Shown: one piece after another, positions 15,519 to 23,658 of the stretch
How the letters are laid out: each line of letters starts with the position of its first letter
Numbering within the stretch: position 1 is the first letter of the stretch
Assembly (NCBI RefSeq): GCF_003837805.1
Contig: NZ_RQIT01000013.1
Location: 62,001-126,000, forward strand
Reading direction: 5' to 3'
DNA length: 64,000 nt
Origin: Bradyrhizobium sp. RP6
GTDB taxonomy: Bacteria; Pseudomonadota; Alphaproteobacteria; Rhizobiales; Xanthobacteraceae
Translations under genes and position numbers: made by a program
The notes under the pieces: model-generated
Database searches by the model: none
Seen by the model: the letters and a program-made list of their open reading frames with translations, nothing else
What the model was told of the DNA's origin: nothing

Positions 15519-16184
15519 TCACTCGAAATAGATGAATTCGTAATCGCCGGTGTAGCCGAGCTTGCCGTACAGCCAGATCCATTCCGACGTGTGCAGGATG
15601 GACTCCGCCGTCAGCGCCCAGCATTCGAGGTTGTGCATTTCGGCGACGTTCCGGTAGCCCTCGACCATGATGTACTTGTTCTTGCCGACCCGCTCGATCT
15701 CCTTGACCGCCGCCTCAAGCTCATACAGCCTGAGATTGTGCAGGGTGCCGAGCGAGATGACGAGATCGAAACTGTCGTCGCCATAGGGATAGACGTCCTG
15801 GGCGCGATAGTTGAAGAGGTAGGGTTTCACCTGCTCGTGCGCATGTGCGAGACCGTGCCTGGAGATATCGAAGCCGACGACCTTCAAGCCGGGCAGGATC
15901 TTCTGCATCTCGTAGAGCAGAAAGCCCTTGCCGCAGCCGACGTCGAGCACGCTCGACCCATCCTTCAGACCATAGGTCTCGATCAGGGCCTTGGCCACCG
16001 GCCCCCAGCGCCCCTCGATGAAGCGGTAGCCGCCATAGCCGAAGCGGCGGTCGCCATCCCAGTAATCGGCCTCGTATTCCCGCGCTTTCAGCGAGCAGGC
16101 AATCTTGTCGTCGTTCATCCGGGCCATGTAGTCGCGCCTGGTTGCCGTATGCAGCGGCGTCACAATATTCAGTAGTCGTCCCAT
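15519..16184 (-). CDS. class I SAM-dependent methyltransferase, first gene of a two-gene operon
   Basis: The 221-residue protein carries SAM motif I VLDVGCGKGFLLYEM, a motif II-like acidic residue in VVGFDISRHGL and a motif with LVISLGTLHNLRLYELE. The N-terminal NIVTPLHTATRRDYMARM and the aromatic stretch EADYWDGDRRFGYGGYRF form a substrate-side lid I recall from polysaccharide or lipopolysaccharide gene clusters, so a sugar-linked substrate is possible but unproved. ATG at 16184 was chosen because GAGGG precedes it; a reading frame 35 codons longer is arginine-rich and unlike the family. The alcohol dehydrogenase gene follows after 13 bases. Confidence 0.8.
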   Translation of the reverse strand: MGRLLNIVTPLHTATRRDYMARMNDDKIACSLKAREYEADYWDGDRRFGYGGYRFIEGRWGPVAKALIETYGLKDGSSVLDVGCGKGFLLYEMQKILPGLKVVGFDISRHGLAHAHEQVKPYLFNYRAQDVYPYGDDSFDLVISLGTLHNLRLYELEAAVKEIERVGKNKYIMVEGYRNVAEMHNLECWALTAESILHTSEWIWLYGKLGYTGDYEFIYFE

Positions 16185-16521
16185 CGAGCCCTCGGATTTC
16201 ATCACGCGCGGAGATTGTCTTGTACTGGCCTGGGGAGCCTTGCGCCGTGAACTGCGACTCGCCCTAGCATTTGGCCCGAGCGCCATCATTGTTTCAGATC
16301 AATGAACAGCGAATCGTGCCGCGGCGTCACCGATCCGCCCGCCGAACACCGGAGACGCTGCGACACATCGGGGCGACCGGCACCAGGTTTCCGGTGCGGC
16401 CGTCGGAGAACATGACATAGATGCGCATGCAACCAGAATACGAAAATCGCGTTCATGCTGAAGAGAAGGATTGCCGATCTCGTACGCAAGATCGTTTGTC
16501 ATTGCCGCAAGGGAATCCACC
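16185..16521. other. intergenic region, no gene seen
   Basis: This 337-base gap separates the start of the methyltransferase operon from the start of a divergent small gene, so it must hold both promoters. I see no convincing ORF, hairpin or RNA in it. The frames that cross it are short and arginine-rich. Confidence 0.45.
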
Positions 16522-16848
16522 ATGCCGACCAAACCGACCATCGCCCGCATCTGGCGCGGCCGTACCCGCCGCGACCTCGCTGATGCCTACCAGGCCTATC
16601 TGCAAGCCGAGGGGATTCCGCCGCTGCTAAAAACCGCGCTGGGTGTGCAGCAGTTGCGCGAGGACCGTGATGAAGAGACCTGGTTCACCACCATCTCCTA
16701 TTGGCCGGACATCGAGGCCATGACGGCTTTCACCAAGGCCGAGCCGACCAAGGTCCATCATCTCGCGCGCGATGCGGAATTCCTGATCGAGCTGCCGGAG
16801 CGCATCGAAATCCACCGCATTCTGATCGATGAACAGGGTCTGCGGTGA
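16522..16848 (+). CDS. small dimeric alpha/beta-barrel protein, antibiotic biosynthesis monooxygenase-like
   Basis: The 108-residue protein looks like one ferredoxin-like domain of the ABM superfamily: an opening strand (TIARIWRGRT), a helix with RRDLADAYQAYLQAEG, then GVQQLREDRDEETWFTTISYW and DIEAMTAFTKAEP, ending in a strand IEIHRILI. The spacing of Trp-Phe-Thr in the third strand and Trp-Pro-Asp-Ile-Glu-Ala is typical of these small haem- or flavin-free monooxygenases and of related domains of no known activity. ATG at 16522 is preceded by AAGGGA. The gene stands alone ahead of the BA14K gene, which has its own promoter. The exact reaction cannot be told. Confidence 0.65.
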   Translation: MPTKPTIARIWRGRTRRDLADAYQAYLQAEGIPPLLKTALGVQQLREDRDEETWFTTISYWPDIEAMTAFTKAEPTKVHHLARDAEFLIELPERIEIHRILIDEQGLR

Positions 16849-16930
16849 AAGGCTCAGCGCCATATTGTTCCGCCAGCACTCTCGAGAGAGTTCATTTGCT
16901 GCGGCCCTCTGACGCTCGCCCTGCGCCGGG

Positions 16931-16955
16931 GGAACGGAATGAGCAACCCGCCGTT
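16931..16955 (+). promoter_or_regulatory. EcfG-type general stress promoter for the BA14K gene
   Basis: GGAAC at 16931-16935 and CGTT at 16952-16955 are separated by 16 bases, an exact match to the GGAAC-N16/17-CGTT signature of the alphaproteobacterial general stress sigma factor EcfG. Transcription would begin near 16962, about 27 bases before the BA14K start codon. Confidence 0.6.
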
Positions 16956-16988
16956 GCTCCAGCACCCCTCGACAACATGGAGCCGGAC

Positions 16989-17354
16989 ATGACATTGCGC
17001 AAAGTTTTCGCCGTCCTCTCGGCCGTTGGAGCGATGCTCTCGACGGCTGCTTCGCCGGTGCTCGCGGCACCTCTGCCGATCGCGAACCCCGGTCCTGACG
17101 CAGGCGTGCAGCAGGTCCAGTACCGGCATTGGCACGGACATCGGCATGGTTATTACGGGCACCATCGCGGGCATTACGGTAACGGCGCAGCCGTACTTGG
17201 CGGCCTCGCGGCGGGCGCGATCATCGGCGGCGCAATCGCCAGCAGCCAGGCTCAAGCCAACGCCGCATCCTATTGCGCGCAGCGCTATCGATCCTACGAT
17301 CCCGGCTCAGGGACCTATCTGGGCCGCGACGGTCTGCGCCATCCTTGCCCGTGA
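16989..17354 (+). CDS. BA14K family secreted protein
   Basis: The 121-residue protein has a signal peptide (FAVLSAVGAMLSTAASPVLA, cleavage near residue 26), a His/Gly/Tyr-rich stretch (HWHGHRHGYYGHHRGHYG), a Gly/Ala-rich hydrophobic hairpin-like segment (AAVLGGLAAGAIIGGAIAS) and the C-terminal BA14K signature: CAQRYRSYDPGSGTYLG and HPCP. The founding member is a lectin-like immunoreactive antigen of Brucella abortus, and paralogues are common in Rhizobiales. The His-rich part could bind metal, which is an inference. An ATG four codons upstream is an alternative start. The EcfG-type promoter just upstream indicates induction by general stress. Confidence 0.82.
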   Translation: MTLRKVFAVLSAVGAMLSTAASPVLAAPLPIANPGPDAGVQQVQYRHWHGHRHGYYGHHRGHYGNGAAVLGGLAAGAIIGGAIASSQAQANAASYCAQRYRSYDPGSGTYLGRDGLRHPCP

Positions 17355-17595
17355 CGCGCACGTGAAGCTGCGGCAGCCTCATCGCCCGGCGAGAGGCTGC
17401 CCGAGCTCGAGGCAATTTTCGACCGGCGGCCAGCGCATCTTGATTCCGTGCTCCGCCGCGCTATACGTTCCCGCCATGATGTTCACGTCCACATTCTTCC
17501 CGCTGATCTGAACGGCTGAAAGTCGTTCCGGCGCATCTGCGCCGATCAGATCAAAACGGCTGCGCTTGATGCGGTAGCCGAGCGGAGAATGTGCA

Positions 17596-18387
17596 ATGCC
17601 CAAGACCGAACAGGTTGGCCTGACGCCCCGTCAGGTCCAGAACTTCATCAACGACGGTTTCGTCAAGATCGAGAATGCCTTCAGCACCCAGCTTGCAAAG
17701 CAATGCAGGGACGAGCTGTGGGCGGATATTGGCCTGTCGCCGGACCACCCCGAAAACTGGACTCAGCCCGTTGTCCGGGTGGGGTCCAAGGCTTCGTTCC
17801 CATTCATCGAAGCCGCGAATGCGCCGCCCCTGCACAGAGCCTACGATCAACTCGTCGGCGAAGGGCGCTGGCTTGCGCCCAGGGGCCTCGGGACCTTTCC
17901 GATCCGCTTCCCCTCAGCGGAATCCCCTGGTGATGATGGCTGGCACGTGGACATGAGCTTCGGCACCGCCGATCCGGATTTCATGGAGTGGCGTGCCAAT
18001 GTGAAGAGCAGCGGACGCGCTTTGCTGATGCTCTTCCTGTTCTCGGACGTCGGCCCGGACGATGCACCCACGAGGATCCGGAAAGGCTCGCATGCTGCCA
18101 TCGCGCGGGAGCTGCTGCCCCATGGCGAGGCAGGCGCGACGCTCCGGCAGCTGTCCGCCGCGAACTATGCCTCGACGGCGGATTGCGAAGTAGAACTGGC
18201 GACCGGCGCGGCAGGCAGCGTCTATCTGTGCCATCCGTTCCTGGTTCATGCCGCGCAACCGCATCGCGGGAAACGGCCGCGCTTCATGGCACAGCCTCCG
18301 CTGCTGCCGAAGGGCGAGTTCGATCCTGCGTTGCCACCTGCGCCGGTTCAGATCGCGATCCGGCAGGCTTGCGGGCTGGCGTTGTAG
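17596..18387 (+). CDS. phytanoyl-CoA dioxygenase (PhyH) family protein
   Basis: A 263-residue Fe(II)/2-oxoglutarate-dependent oxygenase of the PhyH type. The iron-binding motif HxD is His117-Val-Asp119 (GWHVDMSFG) and the distal His is His218 in HPFLVHAAQPHRGKRPR, with the following Arg for 2-oxoglutarate. The N-terminal LTPRQVQNFINDGFVKIENAFS is the usual opening of the family. These enzymes hydroxylate lipids, small metabolites or phosphonates; substrate cannot be deduced. No partner gene is adjacent. The last 30 residues are Pro-rich and not conserved. Confidence 0.82.
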   Translation: MPKTEQVGLTPRQVQNFINDGFVKIENAFSTQLAKQCRDELWADIGLSPDHPENWTQPVVRVGSKASFPFIEAANAPPLHRAYDQLVGEGRWLAPRGLGTFPIRFPSAESPGDDGWHVDMSFGTADPDFMEWRANVKSSGRALLMLFLFSDVGPDDAPTRIRKGSHAAIARELLPHGEAGATLRQLSAANYASTADCEVELATGAAGSVYLCHPFLVHAAQPHRGKRPRFMAQPPLLPKGEFDPALPPAPVQIAIRQACGLAL

Positions 18388-18498
18388 TCGCAGCACGCCG
18401 CCGGCCGGCACACAGGTGATGCCCGCAGGCGCGACTTCGACCACTTCCGGCGGCTTGTGGCACGATGGCGGCTGGGCCGGGTCAGCGTACGACTGTCG

Positions 18499-18855
18499 TC
18501 ACCGCCCCTGATATTCGGCCCAGCAGTCCGCCGTCTCATAGACTCGGATCGCCGATAGCTGCCGAAGGCTCGGCTTCAGCCGGTCCCAGATCCAGACCGC
18601 GATGTTCTCGGCGGTCGGGTTCTCGAGTCCTTCGACCTCGTTCAGGCATTGGTGGTCCAGCGCGCCCATGATGTCGGCGAAGCTTTTTTCGATATCGAAG
18701 AAGTCGGCGACGAAGCCGGTGTGCGGGTCCACCGGACCATCCAGTTGGACCTCGACCCGATAGGAATGGCCATGCAGCCGGCTGCACCGGTGAGTCTCGG
18801 GCACGTTTGGCAGCCGATGCGCCGCCTCGAACTTGAACGCCTGCGATATCCTCAT
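18499..18855 (-). CDS. queD: 6-carboxy-5,6,7,8-tetrahydropterin synthase
   Basis: The 118-residue protein converts 7,8-dihydroneopterin triphosphate to 6-carboxytetrahydropterin, the first committed step of queuosine (preQ1) synthesis after GTP cyclohydrolase. It has the QueD/PTPS pattern: zinc-binding His in KFEAAHRLPNV and in LHGHSYRVEV, the catalytic Cys in CSRLHGHS, TGFVADFFDIEK, LDHQCLNEV and a final ENIAVWIWDRL with VRVYET-like strand. ATG at 18855 was chosen over one four codons upstream because AGGAG then sits five bases before it. No other queuosine genes are in view. It stands between the PhyH gene and tRNA-Arg. Confidence 0.92.
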   Translation of the reverse strand: MRISQAFKFEAAHRLPNVPETHRCSRLHGHSYRVEVQLDGPVDPHTGFVADFFDIEKSFADIMGALDHQCLNEVEGLENPTAENIAVWIWDRLKPSLRQLSAIRVYETADCWAEYQGR

Positions 18856-18938
18856 CCAGCTCCTCACACGGCGTGGCCATCCGGTCTCGGCCGGTCTGGC
18901 GACCAGATGCTGCTTGGTCCTGACCTTTCGGCGAAGAA

Positions 18939-19015
18939 TGGCGCGCCCGGAACGATTCGAACGTCCGACCCTCAGATTCGTAGTCTGATGCTCTATCCAG
19001 CTGAGCTACGGGCGC
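18939..19015 (-). tRNA. tRNA-Arg(ACG), CCA encoded
   Basis: Read on the minus strand the RNA begins GCGCCCG and ends CGGGCGC-G-CCA, so the acceptor stem pairs fully. The D arm contains GCTCAGCTGGATAGAGC, the anticodon stem CAGA/TCTG encloses the loop CTACGAA with anticodon ACG, and the T arm has GTTCGAATC. Length is 77 with CCA. Confidence 0.96.
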
Positions 19016-19168
19016 ATTTTCGCAAACAGCGATAGCGGGCATGACCCGCGACGCAGCTCCCGGAGGACCGGGAGGGGTGCGAAAGAGCGCTCTGACTAAC
19101 CGCTCTTGTCGGCGTTGGCAAGGTCCGGGATAGGGAGATTTTTGCAAGGCGATGATGATCTCTAGCCG

Positions 19169-19260
19169 GTCATTCCGGGGCTCGCGGAGCGAGAACCCGG
19201 AATCTCGCGCCCAAAACCTCGGGATTCCGGGTTCGGCGCTTTGCGCCGCCCCGGAATGAC
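19169..19260. repeat. intergenic palindromic repeat, GTCATTCCGGGG type
   Basis: The ends GTCATTCCGGGG and CCCCGGAATGAC are exact inverted copies, with inner arms around CCCGGAATC and GATTCCGGG. The element could fold into a long hairpin. Related copies with the same terminal bases occur near 39773 and 63499. Confidence 0.8.
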
Positions 19261-19282
19261 ATGCGGCTCGGACTCTGGCCGA

Positions 19283-20782
19283 CTACGCCCTCTGCCGCTC
19301 GTTGCGGATGGAGAGCAGTTCCACGGGGCGATCCGGGATGACGATCCGGAAGGTGGCGCCGATGGTGCCTTCGACCAGGTGGATGTCGCCGCCATGGGCA
19401 CGGACCAGCTCGGCAGCGATGGCGAGGCCAAGGCCGCTGCCGCCGGGGCGGCCGGAGGTCTGGAAGGCCTCGAACAGGTGCTCCCGGGTCTTCTGGGGAA
19501 CGCCGGGGCCGGTGTCGGAGACCTCGATGATGGCGACGGAGCCTTCGCGCTTCCCGGTGATCCGGATCTGCTGCACGCGGCCCTCACACGACGCGTGGCT
19601 TTCAAGCGCCTGGGCGGCGTTGCGGACGAGGTTGAGCAAGACGCGGAACAGCTGGTCGGGATCCGCATCGACCGCAAGCCCGCGCTCGATCGCGGCGACC
19701 CAGGCGATCGAGGCTTCGTTGGCGAGCCCTGCGGTCTCGCGCACCTCCAGCACGACCGGCTCGATCAGGATCATGCGGCGATCGGGCGCGGCCTCCTGGG
19801 CGCGGCCATAGGACAATGTCGACTGGCAGAAGGCGATGGCGCGCTCAAGCGAACGCACGAGCTTGGGCGCAAAGCGCTGCACCCGCGGATCCGGCACGCT
19901 GGCGAGCTGGTCCGACAAGAGCTGGGCCGAGGCAAGCAGATTGCGCAGATCGTGATTGATCTTGGAGACAGCGAGGCCGAGGGCGGCGAGCCGGCTCTTC
20001 TGATGCAGCATCGACATCAGGTCGCGCTGCATGTCCGACAATTCGCGCTCGGCCACTCCGATCTCATCGCTGCGCTGGCTCGGCACGATGATCCCGGCCG
20101 AACTCTCGGGATTCTCATGGAAGCCGACCAGGCTCGCGGTCAGCCGCCGCATTGGCCGCACGAAGAGATAATGGAGGGCGAGATAGACGAGGCCCGCGGT
20201 CAGCACTGCGATGATCAGCGCGACCACCACGAGGTTGCGGGAGAAGCGGTACATCTGCTGCCGCAGCGGCAGCTCGTCGGTGACGATCTCGATGAACTGG
20301 GCATTGCCGACCCCGGGACCGACGATGCGGATGGGCTGGTTGCCGGTCTCCAGCATCATCCGGAACGAGCCGGTGATCGCCTCCCATGCCGTCATCTCGC
20401 GCAGGTCGATGTCGTGCTCGATGGCGGACGGGATGTTGTCGCTGGCGAGCAGCCGGCGCTGCTGGCCCATCTTGATGGCGACGGCGCGGGCATTGATGCT
20501 TTTCAGGATCTGGCGCGACAGCGAATCGGGGACCATGCCGAGCGGCGCCGCATCCAGCACCAGCGCCGCCGTGTTGGCCGCCGCCACGCGGTCGTTCAGC
20601 CGGTTGACCCAGAAGTTGGCGATGGCGGGCACGTAGAGCAGCACGGCTGCGATCATCACCAGGGGAATGGTCAGCAGCAGCAGCTTGCCGGACAGCCCGA
20701 GCCCGCGCGTCCCACGGGGGCGCATCGCCGGCTGGTCCGGCTGATCCAGATCCTGGATCGGCTGGCGATCTGTGGCTGCCAC
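19283..20782 (-). CDS. orphan membrane sensor histidine kinase
   Basis: With the GTG at 20782 the product has 499 residues. It has a membrane segment near the start (GKLLLLTIPLVMIAAVLLYV), a periplasmic sensor region of about 130 residues, a second membrane segment (NLVVVALIIAVLTAGLVYLALH), a HAMP-like linker, a dimerisation helix with the phosphorylated His in KINHDLRNLLASAQ, and an ATPase domain with the N box LVRNAAQAL, G1 DTGPGVP and G2 GSGLGLAIA. No response regulator is adjacent, so its partner is elsewhere. The long reading frame starts 41 codons earlier at 20905, but that part is arginine-rich; GTG at 20782 has AGGGG eight bases upstream. The signal sensed is unknown. Confidence 0.85.
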   Translation of the reverse strand: MAATDRQPIQDLDQPDQPAMRPRGTRGLGLSGKLLLLTIPLVMIAAVLLYVPAIANFWVNRLNDRVAAANTAALVLDAAPLGMVPDSLSRQILKSINARAVAIKMGQQRRLLASDNIPSAIEHDIDLREMTAWEAITGSFRMMLETGNQPIRIVGPGVGNAQFIEIVTDELPLRQQMYRFSRNLVVVALIIAVLTAGLVYLALHYLFVRPMRRLTASLVGFHENPESSAGIIVPSQRSDEIGVAERELSDMQRDLMSMLHQKSRLAALGLAVSKINHDLRNLLASAQLLSDQLASVPDPRVQRFAPKLVRSLERAIAFCQSTLSYGRAQEAAPDRRMILIEPVVLEVRETAGLANEASIAWVAAIERGLAVDADPDQLFRVLLNLVRNAAQALESHASCEGRVQQIRITGKREGSVAIIEVSDTGPGVPQKTREHLFEAFQTSGRPGGSGLGLAIAAELVRAHGGDIHLVEGTIGATFRIVIPDRPVELLSIRNERQRA

Positions 20783-20962
20783 GAAATTCGCCCCTGTTGG
20801 CCTTGGCTGATGGAGGATGCGGCCCGCCCGGAGTCCGGTCAAATTACGGATCGCTAATCTGCCAAAGTGGGATGTAGGCGCTGATATCGCGAGCCGCCAC
20901 CTCAAGGGTTAAAAACCCCGCACAAACAGCGATATTCACCGGAATCGCGCGCTTGTGCGGCG

Positions 20963-20991
20963 TTGACGAAAAGAAGGCGCTCGCTTATAAG
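20963..20991 (+). promoter_or_regulatory. sigma-70 promoter of the rpmH operon
   Basis: TTGACG (20963-20968) and TATAAG (20986-20991) are separated by 17 bases, a strong housekeeping promoter. Transcription would start near 20998, leaving a leader of about 135 bases before rpmH. Confidence 0.72.
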
Positions 20992-21132
20992 CCGCGCGAA
21001 TTGTCCGCGATGACCCGGTGCGACGCCGGGAGCGGCTCTCTTGGGGCCGGAAAAGGGCCCGTTTTGGGCCGCATCTTCCGGACTTTACCATCAATTCTAC
21101 AGGCAAATTGCCCGGTCAGCGGAGAAAAACCC

Positions 21133-21267
21133 GTGAAGCGGACTTATCAACCCAGCAAACTGGTGCGCAAGCGCCGTCACGGCTTCCGCGCCCGCCTCGC
21201 CACTGCCGGCGGCCGCAAGGTCCTCGCCGCCCGCCGTGCCCGCGGCCGCAAGCGTCTGAGCGCCTGA
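21133..21267 (+). CDS. rpmH: 50S ribosomal protein L34
   Basis: The 44-residue basic protein is L34 of the large ribosomal subunit: KRTYQPSKLVRKRRHGF, RLATAGGRKVLAARRARGRK. It starts with GTG at 21133, preceded by GGAGAA at the right distance. Reading frames running in from upstream are spurious. rpmH is followed after 27 bases by rnpA, the near-universal bacterial order, and the strong promoter upstream should drive rpmH, rnpA and yidC. Confidence 0.97.
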   Translation: MKRTYQPSKLVRKRRHGFRARLATAGGRKVLAARRARGRKRLSA

Positions 21268-21294
21268 GCCGGACCCCCTTTTTGGGATTTCATC

Positions 21295-21681
21295 ATGGAT
21301 CGGCTGAGGCAGCGGGCGGATTTCCTCGCCGTTGCCAATGGCGCGCGGGTGAATAGTCCCGCGTTCGTCCTGCAAAGCCGTCGCCGCGATGATTTCGGCC
21401 CGATCCGGATCGGCTTCACCGTCACCAAAAAGAACGGCAACGCCCCCGAGCGCAATCGCATCCGGCGCCGGCTTCGCGAATTGGTGAAGCGGCTCGATCC
21501 GGTGTCGATGCAGCCTCATCATGATTATGTGCTGGTCGGACGAAGGGACGCGCTCTCGCGCGACTTCGCCACCATGCTCGACGATCTGCGCATAGCGTTC
21601 ACGAAGCCCGCGCGGCATACGGCCAAAGCGCGTGGCCAGAGGCCCGGCCCCGCTCCCGCTGCCAGCCGCAAACCGGATTGA
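21295..21681 (+). CDS. rnpA: ribonuclease P protein component
   Basis: The 128-residue basic protein is the protein subunit of RNase P, which helps the RNA subunit cut the 5-prime leader from tRNA precursors. The conserved RNA-binding segment is NGNAPERNRIRRRLRE (the RNR motif), with an N-terminal DRLRQRADFLAVANG and the central IGFTVTKK strand. It lies between rpmH and yidC in the usual order. The C-terminal 30 residues are Pro/Ala/Arg-rich and variable. Confidence 0.95.
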   Translation: MDRLRQRADFLAVANGARVNSPAFVLQSRRRDDFGPIRIGFTVTKKNGNAPERNRIRRRLRELVKRLDPVSMQPHHDYVLVGRRDALSRDFATMLDDLRIAFTKPARHTAKARGQRPGPAPAASRKPD

Positions 21682-21697
21682 TGACGAGACATTCGAG

Positions 21698-23548
21698 ATG
21701 ACCGACAATCGCAATACCATCCTCGCCGTCATTCTGTCCGGCCTGGTGCTGATCGCCTGGCAGTATTTCTACAACATGCCGCAGATGGAGAAGCAGCGCG
21801 CCCAGCAGCAGGCGCAGACCGAACTCCAGAAGACCACGCCGCAGCCGGCCGCCTCCGCGACACCCGGTGCCGCGCCGCAGCCGGGCAGTGCGACCCAGCC
21901 GGCAACGCCGGGCGCGAGCCAGCAGGGCCAGCCGGTCGTCGGCCGCGATGCCGCGCTCGCAGCCAGCCCGCGCGTGAAGATCGAGACGCCGCGGATTGCC
22001 GGCAGCATCTCGCTGAAGGGCGGCCGCGTCGATGACATCGCGCTGGTGCAATTCCGCGAAACGGTCGATCCGAAGTCGCCGCCGATCATCCTCTATTCGC
22101 CCTCGGGCACAGCGGAGCCCTACTACGCCGAATTCGGCTGGGTGGCGGCGACGGGCGTGACGGCGAAAATGCCCGATGCCCAGACCGTCTGGCAGCAGGA
22201 CGGCAGCGGCAGCCTGACCCCGTCGACGCCGGTGGTGCTGAAATGGGACAATGGCGAGGGCCTCACCTTCCGCCGCACCATTGCGGTCGACGATCATTAT
22301 CTCTTCACCATCAAGGACGAGGTGAGCAATGTCGGCAATGCGCCGGTCACGCTCTATCCGTTCGCGCTGATCTCGCGCCACGGCGCGCCGCAGGTCTCGG
22401 GCTACTACATCCTGCACGAAGGCCTGATCGGCTATCTCGGCGACCAGGGCTTGCAGGAATACGCCTACAAGAAGATCGACGAAGCCAAGGCGGTGAACTT
22501 CAAGGTCACCAATGGCTGGCTCGGCATCACCGACAAGTACTGGGCCTCGGCGCTGCTGCCGGACACCAATGCCCAGCTCCAGGCGCGCTTCTCGTCGAAC
22601 CCGGTCGGCAACGTCCACACCTACCAGACCGACTACCTGCTCGATCCCGTCACCGTCCCCATCGGCGGCACCGGGACGGCAAATGCGCGGCTGTTCGCCG
22701 GCGCCAAGGAAGCCGGCGTCGTCGGCGTGTTCCCGTTCGCCGGGCTCGGCGGCTACAACAAGGAACTCGGCCTCAATCATTTCGATCTGCTGATCGACTG
22801 GGGCTGGTTCTACTTCATCACCAAGCCGATGTTCCTCGGGCTGGACTTCTTCTTCCGTTTCTTCGGCAATTTCGGCATCTCGATCCTGCTCGTGACCGTG
22901 ATCGTGAAGCTCTTGTTCTTCCCGCTGGCGAACAAGTCCTACGCCTCGATGGCGAAGATGAAGTCGATCCAGCCGCAACTTCTGGCGCTGAAGGAGCGCT
23001 ATCCCGACGACAAGGTGAAGCAGCAGCAGGAGATGATGGAGATCTACCGCAAGGAGAAGATCAATCCGGTCGCCGGCTGTCTTCCCGTGCTGATCCAGAT
23101 CCCGGTGTTCTTCTCGCTCTACAAGGTGCTGTTCGTCACCATCGAGATGCGGCACGCGCCGTTCTACGGCTGGATCAAGGACCTCTCGGCGCCGGATCCG
23201 ACCAATTTGTTCAACCTGTTCGGGCTGCTCCCGTTCGATCCGACCACGATCCCGGTGTTCGGCCACTACCTCGCGCTGGGCATCTGGCCGATCATCATGG
23301 GCATCACGATGTGGTTCCAGATGAAGCTGAACCCGACGCCGCCGGATCCGAGCCAGCAGCTCATCTTCAACTGGATGCCGCTGATCTTCACCTTCATGCT
23401 GGCGGGCTTCCCGGCGGGCCTCGTGATCTACTGGGCCTGGAACAATCTGCTCTCCGTGATCCAGCAGAGCTACATCATGCGCCGCAACGGCGTGAAGGTG
23501 GAGCTGTTCGACAATCTCAAGGCGACGTTCGCGCGGAAGGCGACGTAA
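21698..23548 (+). CDS. yidC: membrane protein insertase YidC
   Basis: The 616-residue protein inserts membrane proteins, alone or with SecYEG. It has an N-terminal membrane segment (NTILAVILSGLVLIAWQYFY), a Pro/Gln/Ala-rich linker, a large periplasmic beta domain (about 90-350) and the conserved five-helix core starting near GWFYFITKPMFLGLDFFF, with the hydrophilic-groove and coiled cytoplasmic loop KMKSIQPQLLALKERYPDD and KINPVAGCLPVLIQIPVFF. ATG at 21698 overlaps no other gene; a longer frame running back into rnpA was rejected. It lies in the usual order after rnpA. Gram-negative YidC proteins have this length. Confidence 0.96.
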   Translation: MTDNRNTILAVILSGLVLIAWQYFYNMPQMEKQRAQQQAQTELQKTTPQPAASATPGAAPQPGSATQPATPGASQQGQPVVGRDAALAASPRVKIETPRIAGSISLKGGRVDDIALVQFRETVDPKSPPIILYSPSGTAEPYYAEFGWVAATGVTAKMPDAQTVWQQDGSGSLTPSTPVVLKWDNGEGLTFRRTIAVDDHYLFTIKDEVSNVGNAPVTLYPFALISRHGAPQVSGYYILHEGLIGYLGDQGLQEYAYKKIDEAKAVNFKVTNGWLGITDKYWASALLPDTNAQLQARFSSNPVGNVHTYQTDYLLDPVTVPIGGTGTANARLFAGAKEAGVVGVFPFAGLGGYNKELGLNHFDLLIDWGWFYFITKPMFLGLDFFFRFFGNFGISILLVTVIVKLLFFPLANKSYASMAKMKSIQPQLLALKERYPDDKVKQQQEMMEIYRKEKINPVAGCLPVLIQIPVFFSLYKVLFVTIEMRHAPFYGWIKDLSAPDPTNLFNLFGLLPFDPTTIPVFGHYLALGIWPIIMGITMWFQMKLNPTPPDPSQQLIFNWMPLIFTFMLAGFPAGLVIYWAWNNLLSVIQQSYIMRRNGVKVELFDNLKATFARKAT

Positions 23549-23550
23549 TC

Positions 23551-23635
23551 GTCATTGCGAGGAGCGAAGCGACGAAGCAATCCAGACTGTTTCCGCTGGA
23601 GAAAGTCTGGATTGCTTCGCTTCGCTCGCAATGAC
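23551..23635. repeat. intergenic palindromic repeat, GTCATTGCGA type
   Basis: GTCATTGCGAggagcgaagc at the left and the inverted TCGCAATGAC at the right frame a long stem with inner arms GAAGCAATCCAGA and TCTGGATTGCTTC. A second copy of the same family is at 35198-35282. It lies inside the yidC-yihA gap. Confidence 0.85.
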
Positions 23636-23658
23636 GCGGGGAAGCAGCGAGGCTTCGC

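Noticed and set aside
18649..19035. Plus-strand ORF ending in GTIRTSDPQIRSLMLYPAELR
   Set aside because: This is the well-known false translation of a tRNA gene read on the opposite strand; it covers tRNA-Arg and queD antisense.
21599..23266. 555-codon minus-strand ORF antisense to yidC
   Set aside because: Shadow frame rich in Arg, His, Asp and Leu; yidC is certain.
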